DNA of 64,000 nt from Amycolatopsis alba DSM 44262 (GTDB lineage Bacteria > Actinomycetota > Actinomycetes > Mycobacteriales > Pseudonocardiaceae), in contig NZ_KB913032.1 in NCBI RefSeq assembly GCF_000384215.1, positions 3,365,665 to 3,429,664 of the forward strand. The letters are read 5' to 3'. The position numbers and the translations under genes are program-made. The notes beneath the pieces were generated by a model. It did not search any database. It saw only the letters and a program-made list of their open reading frames with translations, and was not told the origin of the DNA. Shown piece after piece: positions 8,907 through 18,310 of this stretch; positions within the stretch are counted from its first letter, which is position 1; the number at the start of each line of letters is the position of its first letter.

Positions 8907-9725
8907 GTGATGAGTCGCAGAGTGTGTTCGAAAGGCTGGGGGGCCGTCCTCGCGGCGGGGGTCTTGCTGCTCGCGCAGACCCCCGCCGTCGCACGGGAAG
9001 GCGGGCCCAGATACGACGGGGCCGAGGAGCACTACGCCGGTTCACAGATCGCGCTTTACGAAGGCGTCGGTGTGCCGGTCGGGCCGCTGTACGGCGGCGA
9101 AGCGCAGACGCTCGGCCACGACGTCAGTGGCCATCAGGGTGACGTCGACTGGCCCGGCGCGGCGAGGACCGGCGCGAAATTCGTCTACGTGAAGGCGACC
9201 GAGGGCACCGGCTTCGTCAATCCCCGGTTTCCCCAGCAGTACAACGGTTCCTACGACGTCGGCATGATCCGCGGCGCGTATCACTTCGCCCGCCCCGACA
9301 TCTCGGACGGCGCCGCGCAGGCGCACTACTTCGTCGATCACGGCGGCGGCTGGTCCAACGACGGCAAGACGCTGCCGGGCGCGCTCGACGTCGAGTACAA
9401 CCCGTACGGCGAAACCTGTTACGGCAAGACGGCCGCGCAGATGGTGGCGTGGATGGCGTCGTTCGCCGAGACCTATCTGTGGCGGACCGGGCGGCATCCG
9501 GCGATCTACACGTCGACGAGCTGGTGGAAGCGCTGTACCGGCAACAGCAACAACTTCTGGGCGAATCCGCTCTGGATCGCGCGCTACAACACGGAGATCG
9601 GCGAGCTGCCCGCGAGCTGGAAGACCCAGACCATCTGGCAGTTCTCGAACAAGGGCAGCCTGCCCGGTGACCAGAACTGGTTCAACGGCACGGAAGATCG
9701 CGTACGCGCGCTGTCTATCGGCTGA
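8907..9725 (+). CDS. Secreted GH25 lysozyme (N-acetylmuramidase)
   Basis: Hydrolyses beta-1,4 bonds between MurNAc and GlcNAc in peptidoglycan, outside the cell. It has an N-terminal signal peptide (basic start, then AVLAAGVLLLAQTPAVAR, cleavage after about residue 29). The GH25 barrel shows the catalytic acids of the family: Asp72 in HDVSGHQGDVDW and the DxE pair Asp161/Glu163 in GALDVEYNPYG. GTG at 8907 and ATG at 8910 are both plausible; GAGGG lies 11 or 14 bases upstream. About 60% of the catalytic core is shared with the next gene, an estimate by eye. The 101 bases upstream are AT-rich and probably hold the promoter. Confidence 0.93.
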   Translation: MMSRRVCSKGWGAVLAAGVLLLAQTPAVAREGGPRYDGAEEHYAGSQIALYEGVGVPVGPLYGGEAQTLGHDVSGHQGDVDWPGAARTGAKFVYVKATEGTGFVNPRFPQQYNGSYDVGMIRGAYHFARPDISDGAAQAHYFVDHGGGWSNDGKTLPGALDVEYNPYGETCYGKTAAQMVAWMASFAETYLWRTGRHPAIYTSTSWWKRCTGNSNNFWANPLWIARYNTEIGELPASWKTQTIWQFSNKGSLPGDQNWFNGTEDRVRALSIG

Positions 9726-9854
9726 CGGATCCCCCGCCTGGGGGTTACAAGATCACAAAGCACCCCCAAGATGGAAATGAAAATCACCCACGCGTAGTAC
9801 CAATTTCACGGAAGTTAGTGACAAACCCGGCACCCGTCGTCAACAATCGTGCCC

Positions 9855-9884
9855 GGACGGCTACCACCTGCAAGTTAGCCGTCC
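9855..9884 (+). promoter_or_regulatory. Hairpin in the leader of the second GH25 gene
   Basis: GGACGGCTA (9855-9863) pairs perfectly with TAGCCGTCC (9876-9884) around a 12-base loop, 32 bases before the lysozyme ATG at 9917. It could end the first lysozyme transcript or act in the leader of the second. It does not match the c-di-AMP riboswitch often found before actinobacterial cell-wall hydrolases, as far as I can judge by eye. Confidence 0.4.
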
Positions 9885-9916
9885 TCAGCGAGGGTTATCC
9901 GTGAAGGGATTGTCGT

Positions 9917-10762
9917 ATGCGCACTTCCCGAAGAGTCGCCATCGCCGTCGGTTCCGCGCTGCTCCTGCTCAGCAGCACGGTCCAGGCGTCGGCCGCCCCG
10001 TCCCCCGAGATCATGTCGATCGAACAGGATCTCCAGCAGAACGACCACACCATCGGATCGCAGATCCGGCGGGTGGAAGGTGACACCTCCACCCCGGACT
10101 CCAAGGAGAAAGCGGCCCGGCCGCAGCCTGAAGCCGGGGTTCTCGCGACTGTCGCGGGCATGGACGTCGCCAGCTACCAGGGCAATGTCGACTGGGCCAA
10201 CTGGTGGGGTCAGGGCAAACGCTTCGTGTGGACGAAAGCCACCGAAGGCACGAGCTACAAGAACCCGTATTTCGCCCAGCAGTACAACGGCTCCTACGGC
10301 CAGGGCTTCATCCGCGGCGCGTACCACTTCGCCCTGCCCAACGTCTCCGGCGGCGCGGCGCAGGCGGACTTCTTCATCAACAACGGCGGGGGCTGGTCCA
10401 AGGACGGCAAGACCCTGCCCGGTGCGCTGGACATGGAGTACAACCCGTACGGCGCCACCTGCTACGGCCTGAGCCAGGCGTCCATGGGGGCATGGATCCG
10501 GGCGTTCCACGACCGCTACCAGGCACGCACCGGCCGCTGGCCCGTCATCTACACCTCGACGAACTGGTGGAACACCTGTGTCGGCACGTCGCAGAACTTC
10601 GGTGGCACGGTTCCGCTGTGGGTGGCGCGGTACGCGTCCACCGTGGGGGCTCTTCCCAACGGCTGGGGCTTCTACACCGTGTGGCAGTACACCTCCAGCC
10701 CGCTCGACCAGAACACCTTCAACGGGGCTTATGACCGCTTGCAGGCACTGGCCAACGGCTGA
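9917..10762 (+). CDS. Secreted GH25 lysozyme, tandem paralogue
   Basis: A second peptidoglycan muramidase, 281 residues. Signal peptide MRTSRRVAIAVGSALLLLSS with an ASA-A cleavage site near residue 27, then a 50-residue charged linker absent from the first copy, then the GH25 domain with Asp83 (GMDVASYQGNVDW), Asp172 and Glu174 (LDMEYNPYG). AAGGG lies about eight bases upstream of the ATG. Followed by a strong intrinsic terminator. The extra linker and different loops suggest a different wall location or timing from its neighbour. Confidence 0.94.
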   Translation: MRTSRRVAIAVGSALLLLSSTVQASAAPSPEIMSIEQDLQQNDHTIGSQIRRVEGDTSTPDSKEKAARPQPEAGVLATVAGMDVASYQGNVDWANWWGQGKRFVWTKATEGTSYKNPYFAQQYNGSYGQGFIRGAYHFALPNVSGGAAQADFFINNGGGWSKDGKTLPGALDMEYNPYGATCYGLSQASMGAWIRAFHDRYQARTGRWPVIYTSTNWWNTCVGTSQNFGGTVPLWVARYASTVGALPNGWGFYTVWQYTSSPLDQNTFNGAYDRLQALANG

Positions 10763-10780
10763 GCTGCGCATTTCGTGAAG

Positions 10781-10814
10781 AAGCGGCTCCCAGCCTCGGC
10801 CGGGAGCCGCTTTC
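10781..10814 (+). terminator. Intrinsic terminator after the lysozyme pair
   Basis: AAGCGGCTCCC (10781-10791) pairs perfectly with GGGAGCCGCTT (10802-10812), with TTT at 10811-10813 and 19 bases after the lysozyme stop. A clear stem with a short T run. Confidence 0.8.
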
Positions 10815-10925
10815 GACGCAAGGTACCTTCCCACTGAAACCCCTGGCACGGGCGGATCCGGAACCAGCGCTGACCGCCGGTCGTCTGATCTGAAGCCTCA
10901 GGCCCCAGCACGGAAGGCGAGACCG

Positions 10926-11768
10926 ATGACCTACCCACCCCAGCCAGGCCAGCCCTATGGGCAGGACCCCCAGGGACAGCAGCCCGGTGGCTGGGACCAG
11001 ACCCAGCAGTACGGTCAGCCGCAGCAGTACGGACAGCAGCCGCAGCAGGGCTGGGATCAGACCCAGCAGTACCAGCAGCAGCCGCCGCAGCAGGGCTGGG
11101 ACCAGACTCAGCAATACCAGCAGCAGCCGCAGCAAGGCTGGGACCCGAACGCTCAGCAGCAGGGCTGGGACCCCAACAACCCCGGCTACCCGCAGGGTTA
11201 CGGCGGCCCGCCCGCGCCGCCGAAGAAGAGCAAGACCGGACTGATCATCGGGATCGTGATCGGCCTGGTCGTGCTGATCGCCTTCGGTGTCACCGGTTTC
11301 CTCGCGCCGGGCTTCCTGCTCAGCAAGGACGAAGGCAACAACACGGCCGCGCCGCCGCCCGCGTCGTCGTCCGAGAAGGCACCGACCTCGGCGCCGAAGA
11401 GCAGCCCGAAGTCGAGCGCGCCCAAGAGCAGCCCGAAGAGCACCGAAAGCGGTGGCACGGGCTCCGAAGGCAACCCGAAGGGCGTCCAGAACCTCAAAGA
11501 CTTCCTCGCGAAGGTGAGCGCCGGCGACAAGGAGGGCGCGCTCTCGCTGGTCTGCGCCGACATGAAGGCGACCATGGGCGACTCGATCGACATCATGGCT
11601 CCGGCGCCTTCGCAGCTGGAGGTCACCTCGACCGCCGGCATCGGCGACGGTTTCATCACCGGCGACATCGAGGGCACGGTCAAGGGCAAGAAGGTGAGCG
11701 GGTCGGGGATCTCCTCGGACGACAACCCGGACAAGTCCTTCTGCGTCCGCAACTTCTTCGTATTCTGA
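10926..11768 (+). CDS. Glutamine/glycine-rich membrane-anchored protein
   Basis: A 280-residue single-pass membrane protein of unknown function. Residues 1-95 are a low-complexity cytoplasmic tail with five GWD units (near residues 22, 42, 57, 71, 80) separated by QTQQYQQQP-type runs. A PPKKSKT basic stop is followed by a membrane helix at about 105-127, then a Ser/Pro/Lys linker and a C-terminal folded domain (GVQNLKDFLAKVSAGDKEGALSLVC, ending in FCVRNFFVF) like small extracytoplasmic DUF4878-type domains. It precedes the pentapeptide-type genes by four bases. The 21155-21928 gene has the same head-helix-domain plan. Confidence 0.8.
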   Translation: MTYPPQPGQPYGQDPQGQQPGGWDQTQQYGQPQQYGQQPQQGWDQTQQYQQQPPQQGWDQTQQYQQQPQQGWDPNAQQQGWDPNNPGYPQGYGGPPAPPKKSKTGLIIGIVIGLVVLIAFGVTGFLAPGFLLSKDEGNNTAAPPPASSSEKAPTSAPKSSPKSSAPKSSPKSTESGGTGSEGNPKGVQNLKDFLAKVSAGDKEGALSLVCADMKATMGDSIDIMAPAPSQLEVTSTAGIGDGFITGDIEGTVKGKKVSGSGISSDDNPDKSFCVRNFFVF

Positions 11769-11772
11769 GCGG

Positions 11773-12882
11773 ATGAAGCGGTTGCTCCGCTCCCCATTGC
11801 TCTGGACGTTCTTCGTCTCCCTCGTGCTGCTGCTCGCTGTGGGCGGCTGGTTGCTGACCGATCCGGCGACCAGCCGCAGCGAGGCGTTGAAGACCGGCGG
11901 CATCGCCGGGGGTGCCATTGTCGCGCTGTACGCGTTGTGGCTCAACGACAGGCGGCGCCGGGTCGAGGAGCGGCGGCAGGAGGTCGAACGGCAGCGGCAG
12001 GAACTCGAACTGCGGCGGGCCGACCAGGACCGGGACCGGATCTCGGACGAGAGGTTCGCGAAGGCCGTCGAACTGCTCGGGCACGACGCCGACCAGGTGC
12101 GGGTGGGGGCCCTGCACGCGCTGGCCGGGCTGGCCCGCGGTCGGGCGGTGTACCGGCAGACCGTGCTGGACATCCTGTGCTCGTACCTGAGGCGGCCGTT
12201 CGAGCATCCGCGGTACGACGAAACCGCGAAACCGCCCAGGGACGACCCGACCCTGAAGGCGACCCCGGAGCAGGACCAGGAACTCCAGGTGCGGCAGACC
12301 GCGCAGCGCCTCATCGGGGAACTGCTCCCGGCGGCGGATTCCGCGGACACACCCGCGTACGACCTCGACCTGACCGGGGCGGTGCTCGAGTATTTCGACC
12401 TGTCGGAACGGAAAGTCGGCAAGCTGCTGCTCCGGTACGCCGGGCTGTACAGCAGCACCAACCTGTCCGGCTGCGTGTTCCGCGGACCGGTGTACCTGAC
12501 CGGCGCGGGAGCGAGCGAGAAGAAACGGATCGGCTTCTTCCGGTGCAGTGAAGCCAAGTTCGAGCAGCGGGCGTGGTTCAGCGGGGTGCGATTCTCCGAG
12601 GACGCCGAGTTCCGCGGCACGACCTTCGGGGGCGAGACCTCCTTCAAGGACAGCGTTTTCGTGAAGAACGCCGTGTTCGCCGACGCGAAATTCGGGAAGA
12701 CGCTGGATCTGCATCGCGCGCGGTTCGAGAGCTTCGCGGATCTGGGTTTCGGTGAACCGCCCGGCACGGTGTCGCTGTACAACACGATGGTCGAAGCGTC
12801 GAGGGATCACGAACTCCCGGCGGGCTGGTCCGTCGACTCCTTGCCCGACGGCCGGGCCCGGCTCACGGTGAAGGACCGATGA
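11773..12882 (+). CDS. Pentapeptide-repeat-type membrane protein
   Basis: 369 residues, function unknown. Two N-terminal membrane helices (about 9-28 and 43-57), then a long charged coiled coil (RRRVEERRQEVERQRQELEL), a conserved helical block (DERFAKAVELLGHDADQVRVGALHALAGLAR, written in the family), and a C-terminal run of about 70 residues with phenylalanine every five residues (RFSEDAEFRGTTFGGETSF), typical of pentapeptide right-handed helices. Its last four bases (ATGA) overlap the start of a paralogue, indicating coupled translation. Confidence 0.8.
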   Translation: MKRLLRSPLLWTFFVSLVLLLAVGGWLLTDPATSRSEALKTGGIAGGAIVALYALWLNDRRRRVEERRQEVERQRQELELRRADQDRDRISDERFAKAVELLGHDADQVRVGALHALAGLARGRAVYRQTVLDILCSYLRRPFEHPRYDETAKPPRDDPTLKATPEQDQELQVRQTAQRLIGELLPAADSADTPAYDLDLTGAVLEYFDLSERKVGKLLLRYAGLYSSTNLSGCVFRGPVYLTGAGASEKKRIGFFRCSEAKFEQRAWFSGVRFSEDAEFRGTTFGGETSFKDSVFVKNAVFADAKFGKTLDLHRARFESFADLGFGEPPGTVSLYNTMVEASRDHELPAGWSVDSLPDGRARLTVKDR

Positions 12883-13733
12883 GACGACTGCTCAGGTCAC
12901 CGTTGGTGTGGACGTTGGCGTCCTCGATCGCGGTGCTCGTCGGGGTCACCGCCTGGCTGCTCGCGGATCGCGCGACGAGCCGGGTCGAAGCACTCAAGAC
13001 CGGTGCCCTCGCCGGCGGCGCGATCGCCGCGCTCTACGGGCTCTGGCTCAACGACCGGCGGCGGCGCACCGAGGAGGACCGGCACGAGATCGAGCGCAGC
13101 CGGATCTCCGACGAACGCTTCGCCAAGTCGATCGAACTGCTGGGCAACGACGCCGACCAGGTCCGGGTCGGGGCGATGCATTCGCTCGCGGGGCTGGCCA
13201 GGACGCGGCCGGAGTACCGGCAGACGGTGCTCGACGTGTTGTGCGCCTACCTGCGGCGGCCGTTCGACCATCCGAAGTTCGATTTGGCGGCGGGCAAGAA
13301 GATCGAGTGGAGTGACGAGGACAAGGCGGCCGCGGAACGCGAGCGGCTGGTCCGGCGCGCGGCCGAACGGCTGATCCGCGACATCCTTCCCCATGCCGGG
13401 ACCACCGGGCCGACGCTTTCGCTCAACCTCAGCGACGCCCGGCTCGACAAGCTGGGGCTGCTCGGCAGGCGGGTCGGCTGGTTCGGCGCGGATCGCTGCG
13501 AGGTGCTGACGTATCTCGACCTCACCGACGCCCAGCTCTCCGGGAAGTTCCTGCTGGAGAACGCGACGATCCACGGCGAGTTCGTGCTCACACGGGCGAG
13601 TTTCGAGCGGAAGGTGTCGCTGGACAATACGGTCGTCGAGACCGCTGTCGACTTCAGTGTCGCGACCTTTGCGGAGCCGCCGTCGGTGGAGGGTGCGAAG
13701 TTCGCGGAGGGTTCGGTGCTGCCTGGCTCGTGA
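12879..13733 (+). CDS. Paralogue of the pentapeptide-type membrane protein, shortened repeat domain
   Basis: A 284-residue homologue of the preceding gene: the same LRSPL-W-T start, paired membrane helices, the motif WLNDRRRR and the block ISDERFAKSIELLGNDADQV. It lacks most of the coiled coil and keeps only a short F-every-five repeat near the end (ASFERKVSLDNTVVETAVDF). The two proteins probably associate through their shared N-terminal halves; this is inference from pairing and overlap. It ends before a 509-base gap filled with repeats. Confidence 0.8.
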   Translation: MRRLLRSPLVWTLASSIAVLVGVTAWLLADRATSRVEALKTGALAGGAIAALYGLWLNDRRRRTEEDRHEIERSRISDERFAKSIELLGNDADQVRVGAMHSLAGLARTRPEYRQTVLDVLCAYLRRPFDHPKFDLAAGKKIEWSDEDKAAAERERLVRRAAERLIRDILPHAGTTGPTLSLNLSDARLDKLGLLGRRVGWFGADRCEVLTYLDLTDAQLSGKFLLENATIHGEFVLTRASFERKVSLDNTVVETAVDFSVATFAEPPSVEGAKFAEGSVLPGS

Positions 13734-13793
13734 GTGGCGTTTCGGGTTCTGGCGGTCCTTACCACTCACGACCATCGCTAGGACGGTTGTCGC

Positions 13794-13852
13794 GGTGTCC
13801 TGAAGGCCCCCTTTGAGACGTTCAACGTCTCAAAGGGGGCCTTCAGGACACC
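13794..13852. repeat. 29-bp perfect palindrome with ACGTT-C-AACGT centre
   Basis: Arms 13794-13822 and 13824-13852 are exact inverse complements around one base (C13823). The outer arm reads GTGTCCTGAAGGCCCCCTTT and the centre GAGACGTTCAACGTCTC. It lies 60 bases after the stop of the pentapeptide paralogue. Similar centres occur at 57862 and 58019. Confidence 0.85.
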
Positions 13853-13914
13853 CGTGCATCTCTGGCTCGTTCACGTCCCCGCCCGGCCGACCCCGCGTCT
13901 AGTGAGGCCGGGCA

Positions 13915-13971
13915 GTGTCGCGAAAGCCACTTTCGGGACATCAGGCGTCGCGAAAGTGGCTTTCGCGACAC
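13915..13971. repeat. Nested palindrome, CGAAAGCCACTTTCG family, copy 1
   Basis: Arms 13915-13935 and 13951-13971 are perfectly complementary over 21 bases, with a 15-base loop. Each arm is itself a small hairpin (CGAAAG-CCA-CTTTCG), so the element can form one long stem or a cloverleaf. Other copies: 25488-25544 and 33783-33837. Confidence 0.85.
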
Positions 13972-14003
13972 CCGCGGCTGCGGACTCGCGTGATGGAAGG
14001 GAC

Positions 14004-14236
14004 GACACGCGTGTCCAGCTGGACGCCACCCGGCGGACCCCGCGATCAACCGCAGCCACGAACCAGTAGGCACCTAAGACACCCTTGGCCCTAACCCGAA
14101 ACGCCACTCACGACCACGGTGACCAAGCTCGGTACGTTCGCGTGACCGGGTGGACGACACGTGTGATCAGACGGACGACACGCGTGACCGCAGGTACCTA
14201 GGCGCCTTTGGCTCTAACCGTCCTTGCCACTCACGA
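14004..14236. repeat. Direct repeats in the gap before purL
   Basis: The gap 13734-14242 has no gene. Besides the two palindromes it holds GGACGACACGYGTGAYC units at 14152-14168 and 14173-14189, a related palindrome GACACGCGTGTC at 14004-14015, and a degenerate 45-base direct repeat at 14068-14113 and 14192-14236 that begins AGGYACCTA and ends GCCACTCACGA. The GGACGACACGCGTGACC unit recurs at 25591-25607. Confidence 0.65.
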
Positions 14237-14242
14237 GAGCCT

Positions 14243-16552
14243 TTAGTCGAACAGCGCCGGGAGGGTCTTCTCCCAGGTCTCGCGGAGCTCGTCCAGCGTG
14301 AACTCGGTGATGTCCTGGAGTTCGAGCGAGCCCGACTCCGGGTCCACCACACCGGTCTTGCGCCACGGCAGGCCGCGCGCGGTCAGCATCTCGGTGAACC
14401 GCAGTTCCTCGGTGCGCGGCACGGCGACCAGCACCCGGCCCGCGGACTCGGAGAACAGCTGCACGAACGGGTCCTGCTCCGAGTCGAGGAAGACACGGGC
14501 ACCGCACTGTCCGATGAGGACGGTCTCGACGAGCGTCTGGATCAGGCCACCGTCGGAGATGTCGTGCGCGGCAGAGATCATGCCGTCGCGGGAACCGGCG
14601 ATGAGGATGTCGGCGAGCAGCTTCTCGCGGGCGAGGTCGACCTTGGGCGGGCGGCCGCCGAGGTGGCCGTGCAGTTCGCGCGCCCAGGCGGAACCGTCCA
14701 GCTCGTCGTGGGTCTCGCCGAGCAGCAGCAGGGTTTCCCCGGCCTCGGCGCCGATCCCGGTCGGGATGCGGCGGGTGACGTCGTCGATCACGCCGAGCAC
14801 GCCGACCACCGGGGTCGGCAGGATCGCCACGTCACCGGTCTGGTTGAAGAAGCTGACGTTGCCGCCGGTGACCGGGATGCCGAGTTCGACGCAGCCGTCG
14901 GCCAGACCGTGCACGGCCTGCTCGAACTGCCACATCACGCCGGGGTCGGTCGGCGCGCCGAAGTTCAGGCAGTCCGACACCGCGACCGGCTTCGCGCCGC
15001 TGGTGGCGACGTTGCGGTACGCCTCGGCCAGCGCGAGCTTCGCGCCCTCGTACGGGTCGAGGAAGACGAACTTGCTGTTGCAGTCGGTCGAGACGGCGAC
15101 GCCGCGGCCGGTCGACTCGTCGATCCGGATGACACCGGAGTCCGACGGCTGCGCGGACACGGTGTTGCCGCGCACGTAACGGTCGTACTGGGAGGTCACC
15201 CATTCCTTCGACGCCTGGTTCGGCGACGAGATCAGCTTGAGCACGTCGGCGCGCAGTTCGTCCGAAGTGGACGGACGCGGCAGCTTCGCCGAGGTGTCGG
15301 CCTGCAGGGCGTCCTGTGTGGACGGTCGCTGGATCGGGCGGTCGTACACCGGGCCCTGGTGCGCCACGGTGTGCGCCGGGACGTCGACGACGATCTCGTC
15401 GTCCCAGGTGATGACCAGGTGCTCGCCGTCGGTGACCTCGCCGATGTCGGTGGCGATGACGTCCCACTTCTCGCAGACCTTCATGAAGGCCTCGACGTTC
15501 TCCGGCGAGACGACCGCGCACATGCGTTCCTGCGACTCGCTGGAGAGCACCTCCGCCGGGGTCATCCCGGTGGCGCGCAGGGGAACCCGGTCGAGGTAGA
15601 TGTGCATGCCGCCGTCACCGGCCGCCGCGAGCTCCGACGTCGCGCAGGAGAGCCCGGCGCCGCCGAGGTCCTGGATGCCGACGACGAGCTTCTGCGCGAA
15701 CAGTTCGAGACAGCACTCGATGAGCACCTTCTCGGTGAACGGGTCGCCGACCTGGACGCTGGGCAGCTTCTTGCGACCACCCGAGGATTCGTCCCCGGAG
15801 AACGTGTCGCTCGCGAGCACGGACACGCCGCCGATGCCGTCGAGGCCGGTGCGAGCGCCGAACAGGATGATCTTGTTGCCCTTGCCGGAGGCGAAGGCAA
15901 GGTGCAGGTCCTCGACGCGCATCGCGCCGACACACAGGGCGTTGACCAGCGGGTTGCCGGAGTAGCTCTGGTCGAACACGAGCTCGCCGCCGATGTTCGG
16001 CAGGCCGAGGCAGTTGCCGTAGCCGCCGACACCGGCGACCACACCGGGCAGCACGCGGCGGGTGTCGGCCGCGTCGGCCGGGCCGAAGCGCAGCGCGTCC
16101 GCCACCGCGAGCGGGCGCGCGCCCATCGCCATGATGTCGCGCACGATGCCGCCGACGCCGGTCGCGGCGCCCTGGTACGGCTCCACGTAGGACGGGTGGT
16201 TGTGGCTCTCGACCTTGAAGGTGACCGCCCAGCCTTCGCCGATGTCGACGACGCCGGCGTTCTCGCCGATACCGGCGAGCATCTTCTCCTTCATCTCGGG
16301 AGTGGCGGTCTCGCCGAAGTAGCGCAGGTGCTTCTTCGACGACTTGTACGAGCAGTGCTCGCTCCACATCACCGAATACATCGCCAGTTCGGCGTCGGTC
16401 GGACGGCGGCCGAGGATCTCGCGGATCCGGGCGTACTCGTCGTCGGCGAGGCCGAGTTCGACGTACGGCTGGGTCTGCTCGGGAGTCGCCTCGGCGCGTG
16501 CGGTGGTGTCGACGTCGGTGCTGGTCACGGTGTCCACATCAAGGTTCGCCAC
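14243..16552 (-). CDS. purL: Phosphoribosylformylglycinamidine synthase subunit PurL
   Basis: The ATP-dependent synthase subunit of the FGAR-to-FGAM step, acting with PurQ (glutaminase) and PurS. At 769 residues it is the small, Gram-positive-type PurL. Family motifs: [52 protein letters not shown] and [16 protein letters not shown] start at 16552. It is separated from purQ/purS by two exporter genes on the other strand, whereas purS-purQ-purL is usually contiguous; its own promoter must lie in or near the short gap to the divergent exporter. Confidence 0.97.
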   Translation of the reverse strand: MANLDVDTVTSTDVDTTARAEATPEQTQPYVELGLADDEYARIREILGRRPTDAELAMYSVMWSEHCSYKSSKKHLRYFGETATPEMKEKMLAGIGENAGVVDIGEGWAVTFKVESHNHPSYVEPYQGAATGVGGIVRDIMAMGARPLAVADALRFGPADAADTRRVLPGVVAGVGGYGNCLGLPNIGGELVFDQSYSGNPLVNALCVGAMRVEDLHLAFASGKGNKIILFGARTGLDGIGGVSVLASDTFSGDESSGGRKKLPSVQVGDPFTEKVLIECCLELFAQKLVVGIQDLGGAGLSCATSELAAAGDGGMHIYLDRVPLRATGMTPAEVLSSESQERMCAVVSPENVEAFMKVCEKWDVIATDIGEVTDGEHLVITWDDEIVVDVPAHTVAHQGPVYDRPIQRPSTQDALQADTSAKLPRPSTSDELRADVLKLISSPNQASKEWVTSQYDRYVRGNTVSAQPSDSGVIRIDESTGRGVAVSTDCNSKFVFLDPYEGAKLALAEAYRNVATSGAKPVAVSDCLNFGAPTDPGVMWQFEQAVHGLADGCVELGIPVTGGNVSFFNQTGDVAILPTPVVGVLGVIDDVTRRIPTGIGAEAGETLLLLGETHDELDGSAWARELHGHLGGRPPKVDLAREKLLADILIAGSRDGMISAAHDISDGGLIQTLVETVLIGQCGARVFLDSEQDPFVQLFSESAGRVLVAVPRTEELRFTEMLTARGLPWRKTGVVDPESGSLELQDITEFTLDELRETWEKTLPALFD

Positions 16553-16575
16553 GGCCCTAAGAGTAGGTCAGGGGA

Positions 16576-18273
16576 ATGTTCACCTCGCGGTCGCCCACGG
16601 ATAAATCGGTCGCGCCGGAGACGGTGATCCGCTTACCGTCGATAATCGTGCTTTCCGCCACATATCCCCTTCCGCGACTGCGGCTGCCCGCCAAGCCGAC
16701 CGCCTGGCGATACCTCGCCGCGATGATGCTCGCGCGCCCTGGGCTGCTCGTCGTGTCGGCGATCAGCGGGGCGCTGTGGTCGCTGCCGATCGCCCTGCTG
16801 CCGGTCGCGATCGGCCGGGGCATCGACGCGATCGGCCGCGGCGACGGCGACTCCGTCTGGCTGTGGGGGCTCGCGGCCGCCGGGCTCGGGATCGCGCAGA
16901 CGCTCGCGGGCACGGTGCAGCACTTCGCGTCCTACGGCTGCTGGATCCACGGCGCCGGGGTCACCCAGCGGCTCGCCACCGAGCACGCCGCGAAGCTGGG
17001 CGCGAACCTGCGGGACACGACCACCACCGGTGACGTGGTCGCGATCACCACCAGCGACATCAACCCGATCGGTGATTCCTTCGAGGTGCTCGGACGGGCC
17101 TTCGGTTCGCTGATCGCGTTCATCGTGTGCGCGACGGCGCTGCTGACGACGTCCCCGCTGCTCGGCGTGGTCGCGCTGGTCGGTGTCCCGCTGGCGGTGG
17201 TGGGCATCGGGCCGCTGCTGAAGCCGCTGGAGAAGCGCCAGACGAAGCAGCGCGAGGAGAAGACCGACGTCAACGCGCTGGCCGCGGACATCGTCTCTGG
17301 CCTGCGGATCCTTCGCGGCGTCGGCGGCGAGAAGCAGTTCCTCGACCGCTTCCGCCGCTCCAGCCAGCGGGTCCGGGCGGCCGGTGTCCAGGTCGGGCGC
17401 AGCGAGGCATGGCTTTCGGCGGCGGAGGTCGCGCTGCCGGGCCTGGTCACGGTGGTCATCACCTGGCTGGGCGCGCAGCTGGCGATGAACGGCACCATCG
17501 GCGTCGGCGAGCTGATCACGTTCTACGGCGTCTCGGTGTTCCTGGTGATCCCGGTGACGACGGCGACCGAGTTCGCGGGGGTGCTGAGCGCCGCGCTGGT
17601 TTCGGCGCGGAAGGTGTGCAAACTGCTGTCCACCGAACGCACGCTCGCCGAACCGGAGAACCCGGTGCCGCTGCCGGAAGGCCCGCTGGACCTGGTCGAC
17701 GAAACGTCCGGGATCAAGGCCGAGGCCGGGAAGCTGACCGTCATCGACGTCGGAGCTGATGCCGAGGCGGTGGCTTCGCGGATGGCGCGGTTCACCGATC
17801 CGGGTGAACCTGCCCTCGTCGGCGGCGTCCCGGTGGACCGGGTCTCGCTCGGCGAGCTGCGGCGGCGGGTGGTCTACGCGCACAACCAGGACATCTGGTT
17901 CTCCGGGGTGCTGCGCGAGCAGGTCGCCCCCGCCGAGCCTGGCGATGTCGAGATCACCGAAGCGCTGTACGCGGCGGACGCCGAGGACATCGTGGACGCG
18001 CTGCCCCACGGCGTCGACGAGGTGATCGGCGAACGCGGACGTGAGGTTTCCGGTGGTCAGCGGCAGCGGCTGAACCTGGCCCGCGCGCTGGCGACCGACG
18101 CCGACGTCCTGCTGCTCGACGAGCCGACCTCGGCCGTCGACGCGCATACCGAAGCCCGCATAACCGAACGCGTCGCGAAACTGCGGCGCGGCAAGACCAC
18201 CGTCGTGTTCAGTCAGAGTCCTTTGTGGACACATGTGGCGGATGTGGTCGTGAGTACGAAAGTGGTCGCCTGA
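16576..18273 (+). CDS. ABC exporter half-transporter, subunit 1 (no Walker A)
   Basis: A type IV (B-family) ABC half-exporter, 565 residues: six membrane helices, then a nucleotide-binding domain. The NBD has an intact signature VSGGQRQR (about 491) and Walker B VLLLDEPTSAVD (about 510-520), but where Walker A should be it reads KLTVIDVGADAEAVASRMAR with no GxxGxGK[ST], and the switch histidine is Gln (VVFSQSP). It therefore needs a partner, supplied by the next gene. The start is uncertain: 16576 leaves 23 bases to the purL start, and a GTG at 16648 would remove a non-conserved head. Substrate unknown. Confidence 0.88.
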   Translation: MFTSRSPTDKSVAPETVIRLPSIIVLSATYPLPRLRLPAKPTAWRYLAAMMLARPGLLVVSAISGALWSLPIALLPVAIGRGIDAIGRGDGDSVWLWGLAAAGLGIAQTLAGTVQHFASYGCWIHGAGVTQRLATEHAAKLGANLRDTTTTGDVVAITTSDINPIGDSFEVLGRAFGSLIAFIVCATALLTTSPLLGVVALVGVPLAVVGIGPLLKPLEKRQTKQREEKTDVNALAADIVSGLRILRGVGGEKQFLDRFRRSSQRVRAAGVQVGRSEAWLSAAEVALPGLVTVVITWLGAQLAMNGTIGVGELITFYGVSVFLVIPVTTATEFAGVLSAALVSARKVCKLLSTERTLAEPENPVPLPEGPLDLVDETSGIKAEAGKLTVIDVGADAEAVASRMARFTDPGEPALVGGVPVDRVSLGELRRRVVYAHNQDIWFSGVLREQVAPAEPGDVEITEALYAADAEDIVDALPHGVDEVIGERGREVSGGQRQRLNLARALATDADVLLLDEPTSAVDAHTEARITERVAKLRRGKTTVVFSQSPLWTHVADVVVSTKVVA

Positions 18274-18310
18274 AGACGGAGTAGCCGCGCCCGCCTCTGG
18301 CCGAAGGCCT

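Noticed and set aside
9726..9916. c-di-AMP (ydaO-type) riboswitch before a cell-wall hydrolase
   Set aside because: Such riboswitches often precede actinobacterial wall hydrolases, but the leader here is short and lacks the conserved core as far as I can see; only one 9-bp hairpin is present.
11000..11200. DNA tandem repeat or CRISPR-like array
   Set aside because: The repeats encode QTQQYQQQP units in frame within a membrane protein, have irregular spacing and no unique spacers.
10719..12785. 688-codon open frame antisense to the Q-rich and pentapeptide-type genes
   Set aside because: Leucine- and arginine-rich shadow of the coding repeats; the plus-strand genes have ribosome sites, membrane helices and coupled starts.
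13734..14242. Insertion sequence or mobile element in the repeat-rich gap
   Set aside because: No transposase, no target-site duplication and no terminal repeats flanking a coding region; only palindromes and short direct repeats.
14150..16627. 825-codon open frame antisense to purL
   Set aside because: Mirrors the purL codon frame, has no recognisable domain, and overlaps the repeat-filled gap.
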